Of a DNA stretch of 64,000 nucleotides, positions 10,699-21,970 are shown in pieces; within the stretch, counting starts at the first letter, position 1; the number at the start of each line of letters is the position of its first letter. The stretch covers positions 29,862,501 to 29,926,500 of the forward strand of contig JAPTHN010000011.1 of the NCBI GenBank assembly GCA_026936325.1. Reading direction: 5' to 3'. The DNA is from Platynereis dumerilii. Lineage: Eukaryota > Annelida > Polychaeta > Phyllodocida > Nereididae. The translations under genes were made by a program, and so were the position numbers. The notes under the pieces were generated by a model that was not told the origin of the DNA, made no database searches, and was given only the letters and a program-made list of their open reading frames with translations.

Positions 10699-11727
10699 AA
10701 TTATGTTCTCTATGGTGCTGATGGTGTAGTGAGGTTTTTAAAGACATAGTGGCATTTAAATTATACAGAACTTGGTTGCTGGAGTTTGCGGGTGGAAAAT
10801 ATGAAAGGATTATGTCATACATGTCTCCCTGATTTTAACTATTTACGTGATTTACCACTTGTTTTACTATCTTATTTCTTTGTTCAGTACTTCTGAAAAT
10901 TATACATGTACTCAATAATTGTAGATGACGCTATACATGCTATATCAAATAAATAATTTTCAATTTTCACAAAAGTTGATAGCAATAAATGAATGATATC
11001 ACAGAAGGAGATTGAAAGCTTGTGAAAGTGTGAACAATAACAAACTAACCGAAGAGTAATCGGAAAATTGACGGTGTATACACAGGTTATCGTTGGTTGG
11101 AGGAGGCAAAGTTACACATTCCTTAAACAAAAGAATATAATATTGTAGCTGCTGTCACTCATGCCGTTGCCAAGAAGGCCAGAAGCAAAAGAAAAGGGTG
11201 GACATTTTATGCCTCTCCAAGATTGTAATTTGCATGTGTGCACAAAGATGCTCTGATGGAGTTAACTGGTAGTATGAGTATGTACCAGAACTCAAATATT
11301 CTACATGTACTGACTGGCGGAATTTGATGTGTTGTGCATATTCAGAGCAACTGTTAGTCTCTTACTAGATCATAGGATTACAACTTTTGTTCAGGCTAGA
11401 TAAATGAATCATAAGTGGTTTTCATATTAAATGAAGGCAATATCAAATATAATGAATATTTGATACAAAATTGAGGGACTTGTGGGGATCTTAGGTGTTC
11501 ATCAGTAGGCCTACTTCCATTTCAGATGGACTAGTTGCTAAAATAATCATATTCATCTGCCTCATTCAGCTACCATGTTTTATATAAAATACAGACTACA
11601 GCCAGAAATCATTAGTCAATGCCTTCAGAAAGAATTTATACGCATATATTCACAGCTATGTTGCCTCGTCGGTAAAGATGCGAGCTAAAAATGTCGGAAT
11701 TGCTCTGGAAGGCACTAGGTTTAACTT

Positions 11728-12791
11728 GGGCAGATTCCACGAAAAGCAGCAAAATGACTTACCACAAGACGTAGTTACATTAGCACAAATAAGGGCAGAC
11801 ATAATTGATTCGTAGCTTCTCAGATTTTCTCAAGGTGCTTTTTCTAGGGATAGCTGGCAGGACAAAAAAAAACTGAAATCTAAATCTTCTACTGTGTCAA
11901 TCCATTGAATAAAATCATGGGTAAACACTATTTGCTATTGAATTGGTAGATCAGAATAACTAAAAAATATGGCCTTGTGCTAATGTAACAATGTTAAATG
12001 ATGGAGGACGGAATTTGTTTATACTGATACTACTGCAATATAAATGAAAACACCAGAGTACCACCCCTGGCCTGCTCCTGTGAGACCTGGCCTTCAGTTC
12101 AGAAAAAATTTGAGATCAAATCATGTGTTCCTTAACGTAATTTATATAGACAAATTTTGCTAATGTAACACTATGAAATGGACAGATGCGAAATTGCAGT
12201 TACATTAGCAATAAAAAAACAGCTACTTCACAGAGCTGTTTATGATTTTGGTGATTTATATAGGCGAATAATACAGATTTTTCAATAAAATTTTAGAATT
12301 TCACATTCGAAATTTACATAAGTAGCAAGAACACAGAAAAATTCCCATGTAAAAGTTGCTAATGTAACCTCAGTGTCCTGTGATGGAATCGAGTTACATT
12401 AGCAGTCTTTTTTTATTTTTCATTTTTTCCAAGTTTTATAATGACCAACACAATTAAAAATGGTTCCAAAATAATTTTCAAGATGTGTTTTATCAATCAT
12501 ACATCATTACATTTTCCTGAATTGGTTTTAGCAGATTCCACATAATGCCAAAGTAAGCACGTCTGATCACCAGTAAGTTTGGTCGTCCAAAATTGTCCTC
12601 ATGAGGATAAAAAAACATCTTTTTAAGAGCAAAAAGCTACATATTTTGAGGATTATTTTAATGATATTTATTCATTAGCCCACAGATGTACTGAGTAATA
12701 GGTTTACTTGATTCAGGAAGCAACAGAGAGATAACAAAAGGGTTGGAAAGTTTAAGGTACCCTCTGAGAGCACTTTTCGTGGAATCTGCCC
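11728..12791. mobile_element. 1.06-kb nested element with six TGCTAATGTAAC motifs
   Basis: A 19-bp perfect terminal inverted repeat, GGGCAGATTCCACGAAAAG, lies at 11728-11746 and 12773-12791. The 12-mer TGCTAATGTAAC occurs at 11978, 12158 and 12357, and inverted at 11774, 12199 and 12393. There are thus two inverted pairs about 40 bp apart. A partial internal copy of the terminus is near 12531. It has no coding capacity. The repeated motif could be a transposase-binding subterminal repeat. Confidence 0.7.
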
Positions 12792-13306
12792 TTGGCAATC
12801 AAGTTCTGTGAGACCTCCATGAGCATCATCACAGTCAAATAATATGAGTTGATAGTGACTGTTGTAGACTTGATATTATTGTCATGAAAATGTCGACACA
12901 TCTGCCTGTCAAGAGGTGGCCACAAATTTTCGTGACTGGTCACGAACCTTTGGTGGCTATCAATTGGCAAGTCTACAAACAACTTTTTTTGAAAATGGTC
13001 TGTGACTCTGACTTATAGTAAGCCAAGTTAAGAAGGCCTATTATCTTAAAGGTTTTGAAATACAGATTCAGAAATTAAGAACAATTATCTGAAAGGCTTC
13101 CATTGATTTTGTTCTAGAAAAGCCACTGAACTGAACAATATATAACAGCAGGCAAGAAGAATCAAGTAAGTTATTTTGTTGTTTGCTGTAATACTGATGA
13201 ATAGCAAGAAGCTCAGTAGCTCAAATAGAGGCATGTTTAGTTGTTAATTTGACATGATGACCACATCATTTGGTCAACAGAGTATAACAAGCAAAGTTGC
13301 AAACAG

Positions 13307-13813
13307 CAGTCTGGGAAATTACACATGATGACAATTGCAATTCCAGCTAAGTCCTGGCCCTGAAAGGATGTTTGAGTGTGTGGGGTTGATCAGTTGGGCA
13401 TCAGAAGGAAGTCTGATCTCTGTGCAGCCATCCTCATCACACAGCAGCATGTCAGTAGCGAGACTTAATTCTATCCAATTTTGCGAAATACTGCAAAGTC
13501 ATCAGCAGCTGATGACAATTTCTTAATTTCTCTGGAGCCTTCGGGTTCTTTTCCCCATTATGTAATGGATCGGCCTGCCAAACTTTGTAGAGTTAGTTGA
13601 TACTGTGATACAACTTTATACCAAGTTTGGAAGTGATAGTTGCAGTAGTTCTTTTTAAATAGCCTGTCAAAGATGATTTTGAGCACCGCCAAAGTCACGG
13701 CTGGGCCATGACACTTTGAGAGGGTCATGGGAGGGTGATGACAGAGGTTGGCTGAGTGTCATGTGGGGCTGAGGACATTGATTGTCATCAGCTGGTGATA
13801 ATTTCCCAGACTG
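13307..13813. mobile_element. 507-bp nested MITE with AACAG target duplication
   Basis: The termini start CAGTCTGGGAAATT and are inverted at 13800-13813. They are flanked by a perfect 5-bp duplication AACAG (13302-13306 and 13814-13818). The 63-codon frame inside has no domain. The superfamily is unknown. Confidence 0.65.
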
Positions 13814-14667
13814 AACAGGGAAGTGAAGAACTAGATGGGAACCTGTTCATAGTGAGACTGTTAGCCATTTCTACACTAACTGACTCATGCCATTGAGTTG
13901 GTATCTCAGATTACATTTGAAATGACATCTGAATTCCTTAGATGCCATATTTTGTCTCTGACAATCATCAGTTTGTTGAAGATACAATTTCTCAAAACGA
14001 GCTGTTAAGTTGAAGAAAAACACTCTTCCATGCAATATAAGGAACAACTTTGTGATTTATTCAGTCACAAGCCTACTAATCATCAAATTAACCCCAGATA
14101 TGGATTCCTTGTCCCATAAAACCCCAAAACCCATGTATTGAACATCATTGCAGCCCAAGCCATTGAAAAGCACATATTTAACGAAGTTTTTCTGGAACCA
14201 TGCCCTCATTAACCAGTCATTATTAACCTTCTGTCCATCAAAATTACTCAAATATGATCAAAACTTCATAAACATAGTCAAGCAACGAAAATCTGCATGG
14301 TTCAACCTATCCATAATCGCTTATGTTGAAGGAATATGGGAAAAACTGAAAAAATCAGATTTTTAGCAAAAACTGGCCGCCATCTTGGATTTTTAGGTCA
14401 AAAATGGATCAAATCACCCATATACCCCCAGATATGAATTCCTTGACCAAACAAACCCAAAATTGATGTATTGCACATCACTGTAGCTCAAACCATTGAA
14501 AATAGCATTTCCGAAGGTGTCGGTGGCGGCCATTTTGGATTTAGGCCTCTCACGGAGTTAGCCCGCACTTTTGGGAGGGTCGCCCCCGCTCAATTTTTAG
14601 ATAAACCTTTAAAGATGACAAATCCATCATAAAACCTTACTTCGCTCTCAACGGTCACGGAATTGTG

Positions 14668-16430
14668 ATATATGACCCAACTAATTGACCTGCAGTCTCA
14701 CTATTGCCCTTCCTGGAAAGAAGCATCTTGACACATAAGGATGGATAAGAAATTATGTTCAAATGAAATATCAATCCTCTCTTCCCCCGTAAAAAATCAA
14801 ATTAATGAATCTGGTGTAACGAGTGTGTGACATGGCAGGAAGAATTGGAAGACATGGGGTGAGTTCTGGATGAGTATATATGGGCCTATGACTAACGGTT
14901 TCGCTGTTTTTTGCATACTAGCATAGTACCCGTGAAAGGGGAATGAGAAAAAGGAAGATGGATAAATGGTGATTGAAAAAAATATACATTTTGTGATGAG
15001 CCTTGAACAGGAAGGGCCAGTGATGGACAGTGGGCCATCACTGCCTCTTCGGAGTCCAGGGAGAATCATGAATCATCAACCACCATTGGAGAATAGCCTA
15101 TTGACAATCGTGGATAAATGAGTAATAAGTGCACTGGTATAGGCCTAATATGAAAAGTTTACGAAAGCAGAGCCATTTATGGTTGTTGTATTGCATTAAA
15201 TAATGTTGCTTGCAAATTGTTAGCTATAGGCAATGAGTAGTTTAGGAGGAGTAGCGTAAAGCATCCATGAATTAAGGGTATGATGATTACTACAATAGGC
15301 TAATTGCTGATGAAACTAAGCAGTATTTTGTTCTTTATAAAATATACTGTGTGAAGTTTTCACTGTTCAGTAAAAAGACTGCTTTACAATATTCCCCTGT
15401 TTTAAATACAAAAGACAATAAGAAGGCATACAATTTCTTCTAAAAGCAATGAAGAAATGAAATTGCTTTATATGGTTGTGGTGGTAACTTTTTTTCAAAA
15501 TTTAGTGACTTTTCAAGCTCCATGTTGACTAAAAATTTGCATGAAGATAGATGAGGCGCGTGCGTCTTGGTGTCTTTTGCAGCGTCATGTCGTTTCGTCT
15601 CAGTGTCTCCAGGCACCTGCAGCGTCTCTGGGGTGATGTGGGACGTCCAGTAGAGCAGGTGTCCAGTTTAGTATTCTATATCCTGCAGTGACCCTGCAGT
15701 AAACTGTGTACTTTTCTGCAGGGGTGAATTACTTATTGATTTAAGTTAAGCTTGATTTACCCTAAAGGCAACACAAATACATTCAATTGACGTTGACTGG
15801 AAGCATACTGCATATCATGTACAGTGCCTATCTGCATGACGAGGTATCTTGGCATAGAGCATGGAGGTTGGAGCCAGAGATGGATGGACTATATACATCC
15901 TGCATTTATGCACTGAGGAGGCCAACTGAGTGAAAAGGACAGGGGGAGACAGGAGCCAGAGATAAGCAATGCATGTCTGAAGAATTTCTCTAAAATGGAG
16001 TATTTTAAAGAAATCAGTTCTTCCTAGTCGGTTAATTATATACCAACTGCAGCAGTATATATTTGTCATTATTTGATAGGGAGTGTATTAACGGGAACTG
16101 GAATCTGCTGTATGGGTACCTGTAATCTCTTCTGATATAAGTCAAACATATGACACATGGTCCATTTGAAATGCATGATTTGAATTCTGCCAAAAGTTGT
16201 TGTTATGATAAATCACTGGAATTGGCCTATCGTGCAGTTGTTAATCGACCCCCTCGTGGGCCTAACAAAACGTGCAGCGTGGAGACGCTAGAGGAGGCTG
16301 ATTCATCTGGGAGATTGCACTTTCTGCCAATTTGTATGTAGTTATGCTAATAGGCAAAGAATAACAGCAGTGCAAAACAGAGATACGGAGAGGCAGGCCT
16401 GTTGCTTTCTGCTGATAGGAGGCAGGCTTA
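14668..16430. other. Non-coding stretch, nothing assigned
   Basis: I see no gene here. It has one TAGGCCTA (15140-15147) and a GC-richer patch at 15550-15720 with repeated GCAGCGTC. Confidence 0.3.
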
Positions 16431-16700
16431 TCACAACCCAAGCCACTGGTGGCCCCCTCGCACCCTCCCTCTTAATTAATACACTTATGGCAATTAATGG
16501 AAATATGCCTTTTTAATACTTCACATTGACGTTTGTGAGATACCTAGTCTCTCCAGTTTACTGCACAAGATAAGCCTGATGGTTTTTCACTCCCTGCCCA
16601 ACCGTCTGCGGCGAGGTTTTTAATTAAAAGCCAAACACCCCGTGCATTGAGTGGTGCAGACGACACTTGCTTTATCTCAGCCACTGCCTTGTTTTCTCAA
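16430..16700. promoter_or_regulatory. Candidate conserved non-coding element, homeodomain sites
   Basis: TTAATTAAT (16472-16480), CAATTAATGG (16491-16500) and TTTTAATTAAAAG (16617-16630) lie in a patch of higher complexity and GC than its flanks. It ends 150 bp left of the 4.0-kb transposon. The regulatory role is inferred from composition only. Confidence 0.3.
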
Positions 16701-16845
16701 AACAAAACGATCACTCTCAATCACCAGGATAAACAAGTCGATCACTATAGACTCTGCTATACAGGCAGACTTGGCTCATCTTGGCATTCTTAGGCCCATC
16801 CTGCATAGTCAGTAATTAGTGCTCTATGAGTTGAGAGATTGGGTT

Positions 16846-19800
16846 TAGACGGGTCAATCTGTAGTATAACCCACAACAAATTGATACAAAAGGTTTTTCA
16901 GTGGATTTTGGTACTAATTGCCTTACTCAATAACATATTAAAAATCTAGGATTTTCTGACTATGCTAAGTGGGTCAAAATCAAGATGGCGTCCAAGATGG
17001 CCGCCGGAATCTTTAAAGTGTTATATCTCAGTTAATATTCAACTTAGAAAGATAATTCTTGGGTCCAAACCTAGGTTTTCATACCCAAGGAATCTGTTAC
17101 TGCCTTTAAAATTGTACTAAGATGAGATTTTAAGCTAAAACTCTCATTTCAAGTTCTAGATCACGCCCAAGATTACCTCCTAGTGGTTTAAGATGCAATA
17201 ACTTAGTGACTCTTTGACTTATGAAAGTGATGTTGGTGTCTATACCTATGTTTTTGGCCTGAAAAAAACCAATGAGATCAACAAAAATGTATTTGCTGCA
17301 ATATTTGAGGGAGGACATGGATAATGAGGCGTATTTCCATATGAAGTATTTCCTTTTGATGAGATCCGAATAGATAAAGTTGAGCAGAGGAAGGTGAAAT
17401 GTCCAAAGTTTTTCAGGTAAAGGAAAAAATTAAATTACAATAAGATGAGATTTTATGCAAAAGTTTTATTTATATCTAGAAATCCATTATTAAAAAATGA
17501 AATATCTTATCAATCTGTGATTCTGTATGTATATCTGTAAACAATGGTAGTGTTTGAGTAACAAATACTGTCAAAGTTTTAGTTATCAGGCCTATGAATA
17601 CCAGTAATGCACAGAGAAAGAAAAATTGATACATTACAAAAATCAACTGGTAAAAATGTATCCTACAAATGTTAAAGAATTGTTTTCATAAACAATAGGC
17701 TAATCCTCATAACTATCAACAGTCCTGTTCTATGGACTTTTGCAGGTTTGAAGTTGGAATGGTCCACAAGCAAGACAAGGGTATGCACTGTAGTCCGTTT
17801 TTCCGACAGTAATAACACGGAGTGATACAGCAATTAAAATGGCTAATTGTGTTTTTTTCTTCATAGGGGAACAGATACTTGCTTCAACTAGCACCTGGCG
17901 GTTTAATAGTAGCATGTATGGAGCCATGAAATGTCTACTAAGATGTTGCTAGTGGATGATGTTTGTGACAAGTTCGGACAGCAGTCAGCAGTCTGTTAGA
18001 TATTACATAGTTATATTATAAGTTTCACATTTTTGCTGATGCTGTTTTTCATTCTCAGAGCATATATCTAGCTGTGGATATGAATGATTTTTAGACCTAT
18101 TATGAATGTGCAGAGGAACTGTTTTTCATCATGAAGTATCTTATATTTGATGGCTTTGTCTTTTCTGCTTAATAGTACTTGTACCAAAATAATAGGTGTC
18201 CTGTAATTTTTTTTGTAAAATCTTGCATCTGACTAAGCTATATTCATGGACTTTCATATCATTCTAGACTGCAAAAACCAATGACAATATTCCTCAAGAA
18301 AGGGTCCAGAGTGTATGGTGAGCATCTTGCTAATTTTGCAATGATCTTCTTGAGGCCAGTGTGGTCTCTTTTAATCACTGAGGCAGTGATGCTGTCAGGT
18401 CTTCGCATATTCCTGATGAACACATTTGTAAATAAATTCCTGCATTGATATGCTGTATGAAACTGGTCTCAACAGTGTTCTCGGGGTCCAGTGGTTTTTT
18501 ATGGCAAGACCTCTACTTTTTCGTATGACCATATCTTGAAGGTACAGTTATGCTTATTTCAAGTAGTTACAAAACCCTACTTTTGCAAATACAGGAAAGC
18601 AGTTGGTAACAGTTTGATTTGCATTGACCTGAAGCCACTTCTGTCTTCATCTATTAACATGGAATATACTCGTACTTTGGTAATTCAGCAACAGTTGACT
18701 AGTCTTGGACTTTCTGCCCAATTCCTTGTTTCTTTCAGTTAGTCCTTTGTTTATTTGGCAGAAAAATATAATGCAGATTCTTGATATTATGCATCTTCGT
18801 TGGTTATCAATGTTTACAGGTTTTCCAAACTTTTCATTCTCCAGAGACCAGAGTGACAGCCAAAGAGTCAGGAATCTCAATTGACAAATCAGACGCCACA
18901 GTGTTGTTTGTTCTGAGAAGATGGCCATGGAATGCTTTCTGCACTGATTTGCCTGTCAACATAGTTGACTGAGCTCTCAGTTCTCTTCATACCTATGCAA
19001 ATAACTCAGTCATTTACGACAAATGTGTGGAAGCAGTCAAGCAATACAGCTGACTTCCAAGTGACTAAAATTATTGTCATGACTCCTACATTATCTCAGT
19101 TCTCTTCATACTACCTATGCACATAACTCAGCTTCCCAGTACAGTGATTCATCAAATGTATGCAAGATAATTAAGGCAGAAACTCTAAAGTTTCCAATCT
19201 ACAGTGATCCCTTTTGGGTGAAAAAGGGCTAGTGCAACAGCCTGAAAGCTTCCAATGGAGGTAAATATATTATAGCTGTTTGTATACTAATAATTGGAAT
19301 ATGTTACAATATACATGTACATGTATAGCATACATGTTCACCATAGATAAATGTCTGACTTATAACTGGACTGGATGGTCATTCGATTGATTAATCAAGT
19401 GCATCATATCTTGCCTTCCTGGACTAGACTATAGTTAAAAGAAATCCCACAGAAAAATCAACCGAAATACACATATTCTTGAATTCAGGGATGACTACAC
19501 AATGTAAGAAATTGACAACTCATTAGTGATCATTAGATCTGTAAATTTCAGTCATGGAACTTACCGGGCATTCCTTTGCCCTGCATGGTGCCGATGCCAC
19601 AAGCATGCCCATTCCAGGAAATGTACCTTTCCCATCAATTTTGTGCTATGGTAAACACTGTGCACTGCAAACTACAAGCTGTGTAGAAACCATGTATAAT
19701 GTAAATATCTGTGTCAATTAAGTGTAGTCACTACAACACAACCTGGATACGTGTTTTTTCAAACCCCAACCATCTAAACACTTCACTGTAAGAAGATGCA

Positions 19801-20884
19801 AACCCCCATCTAATATTAAAAACAATCAATAAGAAATTCTGCTGATATAAATGTATTTTCACTGCAAGTGATATTTGTAGTGGAGAAGTACAACTCTCGG
19901 GCATGCAGTCTGTATGATTGCACGTCCAATGCACTTGCTTCATTCTGCTCAGCACACTTGCCAATTAATTGGTTTTTTAGAGCAGGACATATTGATTTTG
20001 GCCATACCAAGGATATAAAGAAGAGCCTTGCCACTTCTGTGGATGGGTAATTGTCTCTTATTTGAACTGTTACTCCTTATTATTCTCACTGCTGTCACAA
20101 AAATGGCCGTTTAGTGCATCTTCATCATCTTCACCTTTCATGCATGATAGTATGACCGTACGATGTCACTTCTTTTTCTAGCAAAAATGCCCTCTTCTGA
20201 ATTTCAATTGTATTTAATCATTATGATGAAACAAAAAATTGAAGGTCATTTCATTTCTACACAAGCAAATTAAGCAAATGATGATGTTATTGCTTGTGCT
20301 GACATGAACATTTCACCTCCCTCAGCTCAACTTCAGCTATTCGGATCTCATCAAAAGGGAACACTACATATGAAAATATGCCTCATTATTCATGTCCTCC
20401 CTCAAATATTGCAGCAAATGCATTTTTGTTGATCTCATTGGTTTCCTTCAGGCCACAAACAAAGGTATAGGCCCGTATAGACACCAACATCACTTTCATA
20501 AGTCAAAGAGTCACTAAGTTATTGCATCTTAAACCACTAGGAGGTAATCTTGGGCGTGATCTAGAACTTGAAATGAGAGTTTTAGCTTAAAATCTCATCT
20601 TATTACAATTTTAAGGGCAATAACAGATTCCTTGGGTATGAAAACCTAGGTTTGGATCTAAGAATTATCTTTCTAAGTTGAATATTAACTGAGATATAAC
20701 ACTTTAAAGATTCCGGCGGCCATCTTGGACGCCATCTTGATTTTGACCCACTTAGCATAGTCAGAAAATCCTAGATTTTTAATATGTTATTGAGCAAGGC
20801 AATTAGTACCAAAATCCACTGAAAAACCTTTTGTATCAATTTGTTGTGGGTTAGGTGGCCAATTCTCATAGATTGACCCGTCTA
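16846..20884. mobile_element. 4.0-kb long-TIR DNA element, non-autonomous
   Basis: The arms of about 560-580 bp (16846-17403 and 20306-20884) are reverse complements starting TAGACGGGTCAATCT. GTT is present directly outside both ends, a possible 3-bp target duplication. Each arm contains AAGATGGCCGCC and a GGTTTT..CCAAGGAAT block that resembles the arm repeats of the 5.3-kb element. The 2.9-kb interior has no transposase. It contains a direct repeat of about 40 bp (18975-19012 and 19094-19135, CTCAGTTCTCTTCATAC core). The element may carry captured host sequence, but I recognise none. Confidence 0.75.
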
Positions 20885-21096
20885 GTTTGTTTATCCCCAG
20901 ACACCTTGCCCCTCCTGGAGCTTCCTGGCTGCGAAATTGGGTGGAGTCTGGCTTCTCCGGTTACGTAAATAAATATCAGAAATAAACAATCGAAATGCAT
21001 CCTAATGACAGGAATGTGCTGTCAAGACATTGAGTCATTGAAATGCTGCAAATACAATCAACGTCACAGGTTGCAAGGTGGTTGGTGACTACTTAT

Positions 21097-21110
21097 CCAC
21101 CAGGTGGCGA
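21097..21110 (+). promoter_or_regulatory. CTCF-like site
   Basis: CCACCAGGTGGCGA matches 13 of 14 positions of the bilaterian CTCF core CCASYAGRKGGCRS. It lies 35 bp left of the 826-bp MITE. Binding is not shown. Confidence 0.4.
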
Positions 21111-21144
21111 GTGTGTTCTATTTTATTGACTGAAACGATTCACT

Positions 21145-21970
21145 TTACAGTCCTTGTCATACTTACGTGGAATCTCAAGTTTTTTTTCTATAGTGTTGAA
21201 CTGTGATGTCAGAGATGACTCTATTCTAGCATTGCAATATATGTAAATTAACTACAAGCTGTGATGTCATTTCAAACTGGGTCAGATTCCCCAGCTTCTA
21301 ACCAATGCGAATCCACCAACCTGAGCATCACAGTTTCAACTCAGTGTCAGAGTTAAAATTGGGTCTGGGGAAAAACCCATGCAAGTTTGACATCACAGCC
21401 TCTCAGCCAAAGGGCTGTCAGAACAAATATACATAACATAAGCCATGTGTTTACAAACAAATTGTCAAAGCCTTCTGTTTATACCAACTTCCATCAAAGT
21501 TTAAAGTTGTAAGGTAGCAAGTTTGTAGATTTATCAAACAGCTCTGTGGGGATAATAACAGTTGTTTACTGTGAATGCTCACAAAGCTGCCATTTGGTAG
21601 GATTAGACTGGTGATTGCTGTGATAAATCATTGGGATCAAAAATGTAATGCTTCCTTCAATATATCAATGTTTGAACTGTGATGACGTAGTTTACGGTCA
21701 GCCCATTGGCTATCAAGCTGTGATGACGTAGTTGTAGGGGCTATCCCTGATAAAACTCTTACTCTGACACTGTGTTGAAACTGTGATGCTCAGTTCAGGA
21801 GGATCAACATTGGCTAATAGCTGGGGAATCTGACCCAGTTTGAAATGACATCACAGTTTGTAGTTAATTTACATATATTGCAATGCTAGAATAGAGTCAT
21901 CTCTGACATCACAGTTCAACACCATAGAAAAAAAATTTGAGATTCCACGTAAATATGACAAGGACTGTAA
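21145..21970. mobile_element. 826-bp MITE with nine CTGTGATG motifs
   Basis: The inverted arms of about 210 bp (21145-21352 and 21758-21970) begin TTACAGTCCTTGTCA. CTGTGATG or its complement occurs nine times (21201, 21259, 21326, 21391, 21677, 21718, 21781, 21849, 21907), several extended to TGACGTAG or TGATGTCA. It has no coding capacity, and the target duplication is not clear. Confidence 0.75.

Larger units (their letters stand above)
9388..14667. mobile_element. 5.3-kb long-TIR DNA element, non-autonomous
   Basis: The arms of about 820 bp (9388-10212 and 13857-14667) are reverse complements over nearly their whole length, starting CACAATTCCGTGACCG. Each arm holds an internal duplication of about 90 bp (in the left arm 9556-9640 and 9890-9975) and ATGGCGGCC or ATGGCCGCC motifs (9519, 9672). 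The 64-codon frame seen in both arms (9805-9999 + and 14057-14251 -) is a by-product of the repeat. The interior encodes no transposase and holds two nested elements and a 27-bp tandem repeat. I could not define a target duplication. It may be a foldback-type or large MITE-like element, or two copies in inverted orientation. Confidence 0.75.

Noticed and set aside
9805-14251. A 64-residue frame found twice, in opposite orientation
   Set aside because: Conserved only because it lies in the inverted arms of the 5.3-kb element; no start context, domain or other support.
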